Notes: generated by a model from the sequence alone, not told the origin. A DNA stretch of 64,000 nucleotides from Effrenium voratum (GCA_963377175.1 CAUJNA010002168.1:746598-810597); one strand, 5' to 3'; counted from the first letter of the stretch, positions 31,926 to 42,389 are shown. Program-made: numbers and translations.

Positions 31926-33100
31926 CCATCATGCTCTGGCAGTCCAAGGGCCAGCCAATTCCTCAAAAATACATCATCGCCAGTAAGCCAAATTCATCCG
32001 ACCAGCAACCTATTTTTTTGCCAAGTGCATGTGGTTACCAAGAAGCTTGCTTCCTTTGCCAGCTACCATCGCCAGTTCTAAGCAGGTTGGCCTTTTGCGG
32101 CTCCCCCTACAAACAGATATCTACAGTCTACACTGCGGGCGCTTGTTTGCACGATGAGGGCGCTACTCATGAAGGCTGTCGCGAAGCCACTCGCCGTTCA
32201 AAGAGCAGAGATCCTGCCAGTCATATAGCAAACAGCTGCTAGCCACCAAGCTTTAAAAGCACTTTGCGCTCAGTCATGATGCGGCAGTGCAATACAAGCC
32301 AAGGCGGCGCTTTGCTACTTTGCTGCTGTACTTTGCGCAAGCTTGTTGGCGCAAGCTGGGATTGCTTAAAGCATGACGTCCCTGGCGCAATGTACTTGCA
32401 TTTCGGACTTGCTGGCAAGCTTGCCCTGAATAACACTATAGCATGATATCCCAGCTGTCCTCAAATTCTCGAACTGGTTTCCAGGCCAGAACCGGAAGTT
32501 GGACGTTACAGGAGCAAGGTCACCCTTTGAGAGTTCAGGCACTTATTCTTGACTTGATGTCTCCGGCTGTCGCCCCGTCGTGGTTGCCTCAATGATCCAA
32601 CAGATTGACCAATGCGTTCTAAGGCCAAGCATTTTCTTGCCCAAGATATCTGGAAACATTTCAGCCGTAACATCGAGACGCATGTCAAGAACGAGGTTGG
32701 AAGGCCGCTAAAAATCGTCCATTTGCGGATGAGTGTACCTCTTGCTCGCCATTGAAGTGCCCCAACATGAGCGTAATACAATTGCGAACATGGCGCTTCG
32801 ATGGCAAAGTCTGGCTCCGCCCTTGCAGCCGCCTCAACCCACCAGCATTTTGTTGCAGCGTTGTGTTGCAACTATTATGACATGTGAACGGTACTTGCAG
32901 CTTGCTGCATAGGGTGTTGCTTGTGTATCACTGTATGCTTTGCCGGCGTAGATTTGGCACGATTCGCTTAGGAATCGCTCTGATGGCACGGGGTGAAAGA
33001 TTTGGGCCAAACGTGTAGGCGAAGCGGCTTCTTGTCAGCTGCTCCCTGCTTCACAGCCTAGGGCTTGCTTGCGCGCCGCAACCAAAGAGCCAGTTAGATA

Positions 33101-33473
33101 GTGGAAAGGACCTGGTTGCAGCAGCAATGGCATACTAGACTTGTACTGAAAAGTTGCGACTTTCGAGCCGGACCTGCCAAAGTGTACTTCCTTTACTACA
33201 CTTGTACTGAACAGTTGCGACTTTTCAGCTGGCAAACTGTACGTCGATTTCACGTGAAACGGCGCAGTGCACAAAACCCTGTAAAACGAAAGGGTTACAA
33301 CAACAAGGCGATAACCTCTACCCGATGTCCTTTGGCTACACAAGAGGTTTCGCAAGTTGCCCATATGCGGGTTCAGAGCCAACTGGTAAAGGGAGCCTTT
33401 TTTGCGTACGTGACAAGCCATAATGCGGATGGTTGCGAACTTCATTTGCGGTCGGTTCTGAAACGGCATCTAG
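33101..33473 (+). CDS. Candidate exon upstream of A8
   Basis: A frame open for 124 codons into CTA-G at 33470-33473, where A8 begins (end of exon: DGCELHLRSVLKRHL). The first part overlaps the 63-bp repeat units at 33133-33225, so only about 33230-33473 is a reasonable coding candidate. Function unknown. Confidence 0.28.
33133..33225 (+). repeat. ~63-bp tandem repeat at right edge of the giant palindrome
   Basis: One and a half units of ACTTGTACTGAAAAGTTGCG..., direct repeats of 29595-29776. Confidence 0.85.
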
Positions 33474-33582
33474 GTCCCCCAGTAGTGCCCTTTTACCCTT
33501 TTTGTGGGCGAGGGTGCAACAAAAAAGACTACAGAGAAAAGTTGGTATCCTTATTCTACCCTCTCACATCTGGAGGACCTAG
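33470..33582 (+). mobile_element. Family A TIR element A8
   Basis: Begins CTAGGTCCCCCAGTAGTGCC, ends CACATCTGGAGGACCTAG. GCAT/GTAT flank it (imperfect 4-bp duplication). Candidate intron 33474-33582; removal restores the upstream frame in phase 1 for 15 codons to TAG at 33627-33629. Confidence 0.87.
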
Positions 33583-33663
33583 GTATTTTCTGTTGGGGAA
33601 TCGAAGCAGATTTCGCGCCTTTTGGTTAGAATAGCTTCGGACCAGACTTCGTCCATAGCCCAT

Positions 33664-33770
33664 GCGTGGCCCATTCGCCAGGCGCGGCCGTGGCGGTGCC
33701 GGGGGAGGTTGTGACGCTGGAATGCCCACCTGGGACCTACATCTTGGGGGTGCCTTGCTCGCTATGGCAC
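33664..33770 (+). CDS. Candidate exon, unknown protein
   Basis: A frame with about 75% G/C third positions reads AVAVPGEVVTLECPPGTYIL followed by GVPCSLWHQ. It lies behind TCGTCCATAG (possible acceptor). The CPPGTY segment recalls Cys-rich extracellular repeats, but one motif is not enough to assign a domain. A second + frame is also open. Confidence 0.32.
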
Positions 33771-33880
33771 CAGCCATCGCCTATTGGAAGTGGTACCGTG
33801 TTGCACGGGTGTTGGGACTTGAACTTTTTGCCAACCAGTGGTTCAGGGGAGCAGAAGTCAACTGGGGTCGTTTTATTGGA

Positions 33881-33936
33881 CTAGGCCCCCAGCTAGGTGC
33901 CCTTCTTTACTCTTCCTTTTTTGGTTGGGAGGGCAA
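33881..33936 (+). mobile_element. Family A TIR element A9 (5' half only)
   Basis: CTAGGCCCCCAGCTAGGTGCC ... TTCCTTTTTTGGTTGGGAGG; the right half is missing and replaced by unrelated sequence. Confidence 0.6.
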
Positions 33937-33939
33937 CCG

Positions 33940-34785
33940 TGTGTGTCCCTCTTTTTCTTGCTGGTGGGGTAGGCAGGGACGGAGAAATGGAATGATCCGG
34001 AAAAAACAATCCCCGATTTGGTTTTCTTTGAGAAAATCCCAAACCCGGGGTCATTTCCAGGCTGAGCACCAGCAAGGGGTGGTTTTCAATTGCCCCTTTC
34101 AGGCCAAAACATGTGTGACTTTCCTTTTCTGTGTTCGGCTTGGATGTTCGGACTTTCACTGTTTGCCAACTAATAGTTTTTCCATGAAACCGTTATCGTT
34201 GAACTTTTAGCAGAAAGCAACCGAGAGCGTACATCTTTGCCCTTGACCAAAATCCTCGCATATGCAGCCTCGGTACCCCCCCCCCCCACTCTAAAAATAA
34301 AATTGAGGAGGGGGGTTACGCCACTAAAGTAAAATGTTTTTGGGCTTAAAAGCCCCCCGAGCCCTACCCCCGGCGCCCCAAGCACACCGCCCTGCATGCT
34401 TCTCCCGCTCGCTGGGCTCGGGCCCTCGCTCCATGCTGGAGATGATACCACGGTGGCATGCGCTCCAGCCGCGCTCCGGCCACGCGCTTGTTCCTACACG
34501 CTTGTGTGTGCTCCGTGCGCTCCGTGCGCTCTGTCTCAGTTTGTTGTAACGCTAACAGTTCGGCCCCCAAAGTGCAAGGGCATCGCCGAGCAGATTGTGA
34601 GATGTGTGGTTGCGCATAGCAGCGCGCAATATTGCGTAAAATAGCGCAACGAGAAGGAGCAATGGAATCACCAGAAATCTGCGCGCACAACTGCAGTCTG
34701 CCGAACTTTGCATGACCCGGCGCGCAGGGTCCTGCGCCGGTGGCTTGCGAACCTGCGCGCTCAACCGCGGGACTCGGCGGGGCGA
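33940..34785. other. Unassigned; C-run and GC-rich hairpin-prone sequence
   Basis: A C run lies at 34269-34286. Bases 34400-34560 are GC-rich with repeated CGCTCC/TGCGCTC words. No gene supported. Confidence 0.3.
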
Positions 34786-35280
34786 GGGGCTGGCCCTCCT
34801 CCCTGTTTACCAATTCGCAGAAAGCAAGCCAAACTACTTGAGACATAAGTTTAAGGTGTTACTGCGGTCTCAACGGAGATCCTGTGAATAAGACACGTGC
34901 CGCAGGCGCATGAGCCACAGCTCAGTGCTTCTACCTTGGGTTGCAAGTGTCCTGGAACCTGCTTTTGGCGGGTGAAAAAGACTCACTTCCTGAGTTCATG
35001 AACTTTAAACTTTTTTCGAAGACCATTTTAGTGGTAAGTATAAAGTTTGGACTTCTTCTGGGCCATCCACTCGGCCAGTGAGAAGAAGGCTTCAGGTCAC
35101 TTGGCTGAAACGGGGGTCGGACGCAGCGCTTCCACAATTGTTCTCCCTATTTCTGCATCGCTTCAAAGAACGCCAAGCGCTGGCCGGCGGCAACATGCTT
35201 CAACTTGATTTAGTGTGTATCCGCCGCGCAGTTGGGCTCTTTCAGCGGACGGCCCGGAGCGCCGTGCCACGCATCTGAGA
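34786..35280 (+). repeat. Direct duplication, copy 1
   Basis: Shares CTGGCCCTCCTCCCTGTTTACCAATT, CGCAGGCGCATGAGCCACAGCTCAGTG and GAAACGGGGGTCGGACGCAGCGCTTCC with 35737-36140. The two copies differ by indels, the largest being about 90 bp near 34985-35085 that is absent from copy 2. Confidence 0.85.
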
Positions 35281-35393
35281 GCTTGCCGGGTCACAAGGGC
35301 CTTACTTGCAGATTTTCCGAATTTGCGTTTTCATCCAATTGCGGAACTGCAGCTTTCAGAAAGGCGCACTTCCCCAAAAACTGCCTCTTTTCA

Positions 35394-35432
35394 TTTAGTC
35401 TGCTTACCGCCACTGGCGGTAAGCAGACTAAA
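35394..35432. repeat. Perfect 39-bp hairpin palindrome
   Basis: TTTAGTCTGCTTACCGCCA (35394-35412), one C, then its exact complement TGGCGGTAAGCAGACTAAA (35414-35432). It lies between the two copies of the direct duplication. Confidence 0.95.
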
Positions 35433-35480
35433 CGCTCAACTCAAAGGATTTCAGCCAATATCCAGCCCTCGGATGGTTTA

Positions 35481-35511
35481 GTCTGCTTACCGCCATTTTC
35501 GGTAAGCAGAC
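35481..35511. repeat. Second hairpin of the same sequence
   Basis: GTCTGCTTACCG and CGGTAAGCAGAC (12-bp arms) around CCATTTT, 48 bp downstream of the first hairpin and sharing its stem sequence. Confidence 0.93.
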
Positions 35512-35736
35512 CAGTGAAAAGAAGCAGTTTCGCGAAACGGCCTTTTTTGCCGAGTTGCAGCTCTGCGCATCGTGACGCATCTGGTTTGCATTCTTTCTGG
35601 CCCCGAGGCTTCGCGTGGCAGAAGTGCAAAGAATAAAGGAGATGGAGATGATTGGGCAAGAAAAGAGAATTAGTGAGAAAGAAGAAGGCAGTATGTAGGG
35701 CGTGATGCCCCAAGGTGGGAGCGCACAGAGGGCAAG

Positions 35737-36140
35737 GAGCTGGCCCTCCTCCCTTTTTACCAATTAGCAGAAAGCAAGCCAAACTTAAGGCGTTACTGCG
35801 GTCTGAACAAGCTGCTGCCGGAGATCCTATGAAAGAGAGATGCGCCGCAGGCGCATGAGCCACAGCTCAGTCAGCTCAGTGCTTCTACCTTGAGTTTTTG
35901 CAAGTGTCCTGGAACCAGCTGCTTTCGGCGGGTGAAAAAGAAGGCTCCAGGTCACCTGGCTGAAACGGGGGTCGGACGCAGCGCTTCCGCAATTGTTCTC
36001 CTAATTTCTGCATCGCTTCAAAGAACGTCAGACACTGGCCGGAGCCAGCGTGCTGATTTAGTGTGTGCTGGGAACGCTGCTGGGCGGGATGTTCATGTCG
36101 GGCTCAAGGAGCGGACGGCCCGAGGCGCCGTGCCATGCAT
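35737..36140 (+). repeat. Direct duplication, copy 2
   Basis: Second copy of 34786-35280; same order of landmarks. Confidence 0.85.
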
Positions 36141-36144
36141 CTGA

Positions 36145-36470
36145 GAGGTTGCCGGGTCACAGGGGCCTGCGTGGGGCCCGGGGCGCCGTTTCACAAGGCT
36201 CGGCGTACAGGACCCGGAGCGCCGGGTCGCGCAGTTGTGTGTGTGCCGCTTCACAAGGCCCGGCGTGGGACCCGACGCGCGTTGAGCACGCCCGCGGCGC
36301 AGGACCGGCTTGCCGAATCCCGCAGTTGAGCGTGCCGGGACCCGGCGCGCCGGGTCACGGTTGCGGCGTTTCCGGTCCCGCAACGCAGTGTGCCGGGTCA
36401 CAAGGCCCGGCGGAGGAGGGTGTGCCGGGTGACTCGGCTGTCTGCGTTGCAGGTCACAGGGCCTTGAAAA
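36145..36470. repeat. GC-rich repeats (CCGGGTCACAAGGCCCGGCG-like)
   Basis: Four to five imperfect copies of GCCGGGTCACAAGGCCCGGCG/TTTCACAAGGCTCGGCG-type units, about 70% GC, with self-complementary CCGGG/CCCGG words. A single related word is at 35285. Open frames are composition artefacts. Confidence 0.7.
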
Positions 36471-36670
36471 AATGAAATGAGCCCCCCCCCCTACGTCGTT
36501 TGAAAAATAAAGTGCCCACCCCTACGTCACTTGCACTAAGGCAGGGGGGATGCCTCGGCTCAATATTTCCTATTTTTACACCTCACTTAGAGCCAGCCTT
36601 TTGACGATGGCCCCTTTGCGGACCTTGCTGTGCCACCTTTTCAAAGGGATACCAAAACGCCCCCTCCCCC

Positions 36671-36946
36671 TGTGTTTGGTTTACTGAACACTTGATCTCC
36701 TGCAACATTTGGCTCAAGGCCCCTTTTGTGTAACATTGCATCATTCATGATAGCGTGAGCAAAAGAACCTTTGCAGGCCGCTTACAGGATTATCCACAAT
36801 ACAATCCACCAGGGACAATCCATCCTCCAATCATCCATAGTGGCATATTGGATTCTCTCCGGAATAGATCCAGGGACCAAATCAACGACCTCTACTACCA
36901 CAAAGGTACCAGTTCCTTTCTGGGATAGGTACCCCGGCAGTGGGCC
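36671..36946 (+). repeat. 5' LTR
   Basis: 276 bp starting TGTGTTTGGTTTACTGAACA and ending GGTACCCCGGCAGTGGGCC. It differs from the 3' LTR by about four substitutions and a 10-base insertion (GCATCATTCA) near 36730. Contains CATTTGGCTCAAG at 36706-36718. Confidence 0.93.
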
Positions 36947-36954
36947 TCAATTTG

Positions 36955-36969
36955 TGGTAGCGGAGCGGG
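36955..36969 (+). other. Primer-binding site
   Basis: TGGTAGCGGAGCGGG, eight bases after the LTR, fits the copia pattern of pairing with the 3' end of initiator methionine tRNA (complement of ...CTCTGCTACCA in many eukaryotes, with one mismatch in the first ten bases). Confidence 0.65.
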
Positions 36970-37007
36970 TTTTCCGCAGAGATCCAAGGGAAGATGGAGA
37001 AGGCTTC

Positions 37008-38006
37008 ATGGAAGCCTATTCAAGTATGGCAAAGCCACAAGGCTATACGGAGGAAACACTCAATTTATCGATGACCGCCAAGCAGCCGCCATCGTACGAC
37101 GGAAAAGTCAGCTGGTTCAGGTATGAAGAACTCGTGGACGACTGGGTAACAATCACAACAGTGGAAGCATCCAAGAGAGGACCTCTGCTAAAGAGCAGAC
37201 TCACCGGAGATGCATACATGTACAAGGCAGTCCTCCAGAATGACCTTCTGCAAGATCCTGATGAAGGAGTCAACTACTTTAAGAACACGCTGAAGAAGTA
37301 CTTCTTCAAGGGTACGACCAACGTGTATCTGTACAGACTCAGTTTCTTCAACCATAGAAGGCAGAACCAAGAGTTCCTCATTTTTACCTCAAAATTCGAA
37401 ATCCTTCTTATGAGATTGAAGGCAGCATGGATGGACTTGATGCCAATTTTTACGGCACAGTCCCCAACATTTCGACAATCCGTGCAGGAAGCAAATGCAA
37501 GAACCATTGCTCGACATCAGCAAGCAGCCGGTGTTAGAGCACCGCCTCCAGCCCTGCTAAATGAGGATGATCCAGTAGTCCTCAGACAATATATCACGGG
37601 AATGCAGGACAGACAGCGGGACGCATTTCCCTTCGGGGATAATCTCATTGCACAGTTTTTCATCATTCAGAGTGAACTGTCAGATCAGCAAAGAGAGAGA
37701 CTGACAAGTGCAATGTCATTGAGAAACATCTCACTAGACAACTATTCCTATGAGATGCTGAAGACGCATTACCATGAACTCTTCATCACGACAAGGACAT
37801 CCATCCAAGATCCATCCTTCTTCATCATTGAACAAGGTGAATACGAAGGAGAGGAAGGCTTCTGGGTTGAGGATGAAGAAGGACTTGAAGGATTTATGTC
37901 TAACAACGATGAAGAGACGTTCTGGGTCCTCGAGGAGAACGATGCGTTCATAGCAAGAAAAGTGTCGGGGCGGAACTTCAAGTTCAAGAAGAGAAAAGGA
38001 AAATGA
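37008..38006 (+). CDS. Gag of copia element
   Basis: Start chosen at ATG 37008 (MEAYSSMAKPQGYTEE), because upstream codons fall in the LTR and primer site. It shows the Gag layout of copia elements: an aromatic block (SWFRYEELVDDWVTITTVEA), then alternating Leu/Phe helices through about residue 230 and an acidic C-terminus. TGA at 38004-38006 ends it, but the same frame reads on through Lys/Gly-rich nucleocapsid-like sequence (KKGKKGNSK; no CCHC knuckle seen) with another stop at 38124-38126, up to the protease. It would coat element RNA in particles. Confidence 0.75.
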   Translation: MEAYSSMAKPQGYTEETLNLSMTAKQPPSYDGKVSWFRYEELVDDWVTITTVEASKRGPLLKSRLTGDAYMYKAVLQNDLLQDPDEGVNYFKNTLKKYFFKGTTNVYLYRLSFFNHRRQNQEFLIFTSKFEILLMRLKAAWMDLMPIFTAQSPTFRQSVQEANARTIARHQQAAGVRAPPPALLNEDDPVVLRQYITGMQDRQRDAFPFGDNLIAQFFIIQSELSDQQRERLTSAMSLRNISLDNYSYEMLKTHYHELFITTRTSIQDPSFFIIEQGEYEGEEGFWVEDEEGLEGFMSNNDEETFWVLEENDAFIARKVSGRNFKFKKRKGK

Positions 38007-38921
38007 AAATCAGGAAACAAAAAGGGCAGTCACCAACGAGGTGGCTTTAAACCCTTCAGAAAAAGCGGTTCTGGCGGAAAGGCCAATATGGCCAACGAAA
38101 ACTATGATCCCTACGACCAGGCATAATGGGGAAAAGGCAAAGGAAAGAAGGGGAAGAAAGGAAACTCAAAATTCCAATATCCCTATGATGGAAACAAAGG
38201 TTATCCATCCTATGAGAATGGCAAAGGAAAGAGCGGACAGGAAAAAGGAAAATCCAAGACGTTCGCAGCCACCGCAGAGAAGACGGAGGAGCAGCCCGCC
38301 ATCCAGCAGACTGCACCATCCATAGAGCCTACCTATGCCGGGTGGACAGACCAAGACTGGGATCAATCATGGACATGGAATGAACATGGCTGGTACTCAT
38401 CCCATGAGACATCCAGCACAGGACAAGCGTTAATGGCATTCCATGATGCATATGAGCATCCTGAGAAAAAGGCCATCCACGGGAAGCTGATCCAATCAGA
38501 TACAGTTTCAGAACACAATCTGTCCGTAACAACAAATCACAGCCTTCTGGCAACAAAGCTGATGGCGCCTGTCATCAACCCTCAGCACAACCCGACCTAT
38601 GCGGTTCTGGACAATGGATGTACCAGATCTATGGGCAGCTGGCATGCAATCCAGCGTTTTACTCAGGCCATCGAACCAATGAAGGACATCATCTCCTATC
38701 AGTACATCCCGGCCGAGACCAAGTTCACTTTTGCAAACGGAGAGACCGCCAGCGTAAATTGGACCCTGCATCTTCGATGTCACACAACTCCTCCATGCAG
38801 TACCAACATCGACGTCCTTGAACAAGGAACTGTACCGATCCTCCTCAGCATCAGTCAGATGCGGAACCTCTACATGACCATCGAGCACACACCTCCATGT
38901 GACAAGATCACTTTGGCGTGA
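38007..38921 (+). pseudogene. Nucleocapsid tail and aspartic protease
   Basis: Same frame as Gag, open from 38127. The protease-like active site is AVLDNGCTRSMGS near 38601-38640, with Asp-X-Gly in the place of the family DTG/DSG and followed by the FANGETASV-type flap region. It processes the polyprotein. A one-base shift near 38915 separates it from the next frame (GHALVDL...). Confidence 0.65.
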
Positions 38922-40531
38922 ACCGTCAAGCAGTTCCAGTATCCAGTACAGGACATGCACTCGTCGACCTCGCTGGAGTTGCAAGAGTGAAGGCACATGG
39001 AGAAATTGCTCACAAGGGCCTCACCAACTATGTCTATGACGATGATAACAGCATCAAGTTTCCCTCCGGGGATCTCACCAAGAGTGAAACTGTTTGTGCA
39101 GCAAAATCACCCGAGACAAAGGAGGACCTAGCAACTCCTAAGATCATTGGGTCTCAAAAGCAGGACCATTGGATCCTTGACAAGAAGAACAAGCAGCTCA
39201 TCCGTGTGCACATCACGCCCTGAAAGGCGCTGTTCACACCAAATAGAGCCAAGGAGTGCCCAAGCAATCCTGATCACATTAGCCGAGAACGTACTACGGA
39301 AATCATTGATGCATCCGTAGGTGGAGATCCAGACACCCTAGAAGACAATTGGAGACTTACATCCCAGGCAAATAAACCGACGATTAACCTGTGGATAGGT
39401 AAGACCATTTTCACCTTCGCGGACAATTTGCTTAAGGACGAAGAAACAGGTTCAGGATCGGCAGCAGACAGGATCATCGAGAAGAGGGGCCGGTCGACCA
39501 TTGAGCCAGATCCTTTCGCACCATCCTCAGAAGAACCAACATCGCTTCCGCTTGCCCTAGGCAGAATCCACAAGCGATTGTCAAATCCCGAAGAGTCGAA
39601 GAAGCTCCAGCTCCACCTACAGCATCATCACATGACAACAGATCAATTTCGATTTAGAACCCGCGCACTTCATTTGCCGAAATCAACATTCGATCTATTT
39701 GACAAAATCCGAAGTGAGTGTGAAGTTTGCCAAGCGGCAAAACATGCACCGTCACGAAGCAAAACAAGTGGACTTCGAGCGGACACCTTTGGCGACATGA
39801 CATTCATTGATCACTGTTAAGTTCCTCTTGGAACGGGAGAACACATCATTGTTTTTGTCATCCTGGATGGAGCAACAACATTGCTCACTGCAGAGGCAGT
39901 GACAACTACGCAAGAAGTCGAGAACATCACTGTTCTCAGGAACTATTTTGACCAGTACCACTTGCAGCCCAAATCAGTTGTCGCAGATCAAGCCTTCATG
40001 ACAGATACATGGGAACATTTCTATCAGTCCCTTGACATCACACCGATATCCTTGGGACCGAATAGACCATGGCCAAATCGAGCTGAAGCAGCAGTTCGAC
40101 TCCTGAAGGCGCAACTCAAGATCATGCTAAGTTCCATCAAGGCAGCTACAGCACCTGCAACACTGAAGAAAGTGACATACAGGCAGCTAGTGCAGGACGC
40201 TGCAACTGTCAGGAATCAGACCGTCACCTACGGGGGTGTAACACCATTGGAGCTCGCATTCGGAAGACGACCAGCAGATCTCATCCAACTAGATGTCGCA
40301 ACACCAACTCAGTTGACGATTGACAGGAATGAAAAAGAGCTGACAGCCATCCAGATCAAGCAGCTGTCCAAGCAAGCCTTCCAAGAAGCGCGTCAATCCG
40401 AAGACATCCGACGAGACCTTGCTCAAAATCTCCGAATGAGTTCTAAGCCTCTTCAGGTGAAGGACAAGGTATTCTACTGGCAGGAAGACAAATCCAAGAT
40501 CCGTTCCGATGGAAGCAAGGGAGGAATATGA
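38918..40531 (+). pseudogene. Integrase
   Basis: One frame throughout with two stops (39221-39223; TAA at 39818-39820). A His-His ... Cys-X2-Cys zinc-binding region (LHLQHHHMTT ... SECEVC) near 39616-39730 precedes the catalytic core. Core Asp residues are in FGDMTFIDHC (39791) and VVADQAFM (39976), and the Glu in PNRAEAAVRLLK (40074), fitting the D,D-35-E family. An ELAFGRRP-type segment near 40249 is the copia GKR-like region. It inserts element cDNA into the genome. Confidence 0.85.
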
Positions 40532-41520
40532 TAGGACTTGATCTTGGGACTCGACTCATCAAGGTTAACATGACGAAGGTCAGAAAGGATGAAACCATCC
40601 CTTCGGGGAAACCTGGAATTGATCTTCTGTTACCGGAAGAGCGAGAATCCTTGCAGAAGGAGCAAACCGGCTCCTCTGCCGACGCCAAGAAAAAGGAGTC
40701 ATCAGCACCAGCTCCTAAGCCAAGATCCTCAGTGCCATTACGCATCGCGGGAAAAACAACTCCCAAACCTGCAGAACCTCATCCGGCAGAGAACATGTTC
40801 GTCGAGGACCTCACATCCATTCCTGAACAAGCACATTGGAATTGTGTACGTAAAGGAAAGATCCACGTACTCGAGATCTTTGCAGGAAGTGCCAGATTCA
40901 GTCAATGCTGTGCACTATCAGGTCTTAAGGTTGGGACTCCTGTAGATATCCGCACCGGATTTGACGTAATGACATTCAAGGGACGACACATGGTCATGGA
41001 AATCATCAGGGGACAAGCACCTGATGTCATCCTAATGGCACCGGTCTGTGAACCATGGTCAAACATGCAGAACATCCAACACGACCAACAAAGGTCGGGG
41101 AAAAGCGGAGACGCTACCTTCCCATGGTTGAATTTGTGGCATCCATTGCGCGATATCAGCTGAAGCACAGAAGATACTTCATCATCGAAAATCCTCAGAC
41201 ATCCAGGATATGGTATCTGATATGTATGCAACAATTGTTTTCAGATCCATCCGTGACCTGGGGAGGTTTCCATTTCTGTGCACATGGACTAAAAGATCCT
41301 GAATCCGGGCTCAGAAGTCTCAAGCCCACGAGCTTGATGAACTGCTTACCTCCCGAGGTAATGAGACCGATCTTCCGAAGGTGTAAAAATTTTTCCAGCT
41401 CAGTCAGACATGAACATCAACCCCTCAGGAAACGCTGGTACTTTCGGAAGCAGGACTAAACTGGCACAGGTGTATCCTTACCAGTTCTGTCAGGATCTAG
41501 CGCACATCCTCCTGCGACAC
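40528..41520 (+). pseudogene. C5-cytosine methyltransferase-like domain
   Basis: Read through three frame segments (40528-41090; 41055-41400; 41410 on). Landmarks in order: HVLEIFAGSARFS near 40863 matches motif I (SAM binding, LFAGxGG type); PDVILMAPVCEPWS near 41020-41061 matches motif IV with the catalytic Pro-Cys (Cys codon 41047-41049); FIIENPQTSRIW near 41178 matches motif VI (ENV); a late QVYPYQFC segment at 41467 may correspond to the C-terminal motif. Methyltransferases captured by retrotransposons, including in Symbiodinium, are known. Whether this one would act on DNA cannot be told from sequence, and the frameshifts disable it here. Confidence 0.65.
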
Positions 41521-41529
41521 TTGCAGGTG

Positions 41530-42389
41530 AAACCGCTTGACAACGAGGTGTACCTCTTGGAGGACCTTTTTGAACCATTCACCATCAAGCAGGTTGACAT
41601 CCTGAGAAAGGAGATGGAAGCCATTGACAAGGAGTTCAACATGACCAGCAGCAGTCTTGCAGTCAGAATCCAAGACCTGCCGTTCAACAAAGACGTTCAA
41701 CCATTGGTCATCCAAGATGCGCTAGTCCAAAAGTTTCAGAAGACAATGAAGCAGTACCCGCCTGGGACTGAAATCGATATCTTCAAGCAAGATCCTAATG
41801 ATTGGCGATGTCAGAACATGTGGAATGGCTGTAAGAAGTTGAGGCAATTGTGCATCTCATCCACTCAGTATGATGCTTGCACCTCATACGTCCACACAAT
41901 CGGCATCAATATGCCTATTACGTCACCTCCGGACGATGCAATCCTATCCTTCTGGCAGCCTGATCAGCTGAATAGAATTTGGGTCTTGCCTGCATCAAAA
42001 TGCAACTGGGAGATAGATGATCCGAAGACTTGGCATGCTGTGATGTCTTCATCCGTTCATCAGTCGTTCACAGATGCGCCGGCTATCAGGCCGATGCCCA
42101 TCGAGACGGATCCAACGGATGGACACACAGCAGCCACCTGATCAACCGGACCATCCCATACCTGATCCAAGACCTCCTACACCAACGGACGAGACCATGT
42201 CAGACCCTCCTCCGGATCCTCCACATCAGCCTGATCATCCCATGCCGCCAGCGCCACGCAGTGTGTCACCGGACAGTCCAGTAGATCCACCACTACCACC
42301 GCACGACAAGCCTGGCGGAGGAGCTTAAACGGCAAAATCAGTCCATTTCATCCTCAAGTGGACTCAATCGACTGGGGGGTGATGTCTCT
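41530..42389 (+). pseudogene. Linker between methyltransferase-like and RT domains
   Basis: Open to 42141 with no recognised domain (acidic/aromatic, DDPKTWHAVMS region), then a Pro/Asp-rich tract (repeated PPPDPP-like words) in a shifted frame to 42328. Likely flexible polyprotein linker. Confidence 0.5.

Larger units (their letters stand above)
29780..32988. mobile_element. Giant palindrome / Foldback-like element
   Basis: Left arm 29780-31332 and right arm 31470-32988 are reverse complements over about 1.5 kb each, with few mismatches and small indels, around a ~137-bp centre. Matching landmarks include TGCCATCAGAGC with GCTCTGATGGCA at the ends, CAACAAAATGCTGG with CCAGCATTTTGTTG, and GGCAGTGCAATACAAGCC at 32282 with its complement at about 30486. 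The inner parts of both arms are tandem arrays. Long TIRs with internal tandem repeats and no transposase match the architecture of Foldback elements. No credible ORF is present. Confidence 0.88.

Noticed and set aside
29780..32988. Frames of 120-250 codons in the giant palindrome
   Set aside because: Pro/Asn/His-rich peptides derive from the tandem units and occur symmetrically in both arms on opposite strands.
34364..34846. 160-codon minus-strand frame
   Set aside because: Ala/Arg-rich peptide expected from GC-rich DNA; it overlaps the start of a duplicated non-coding segment.
42140..42330. Pro-rich segment as a separate gene
   Set aside because: It lies in line with the retrotransposon polyprotein and is best read as an interdomain linker.
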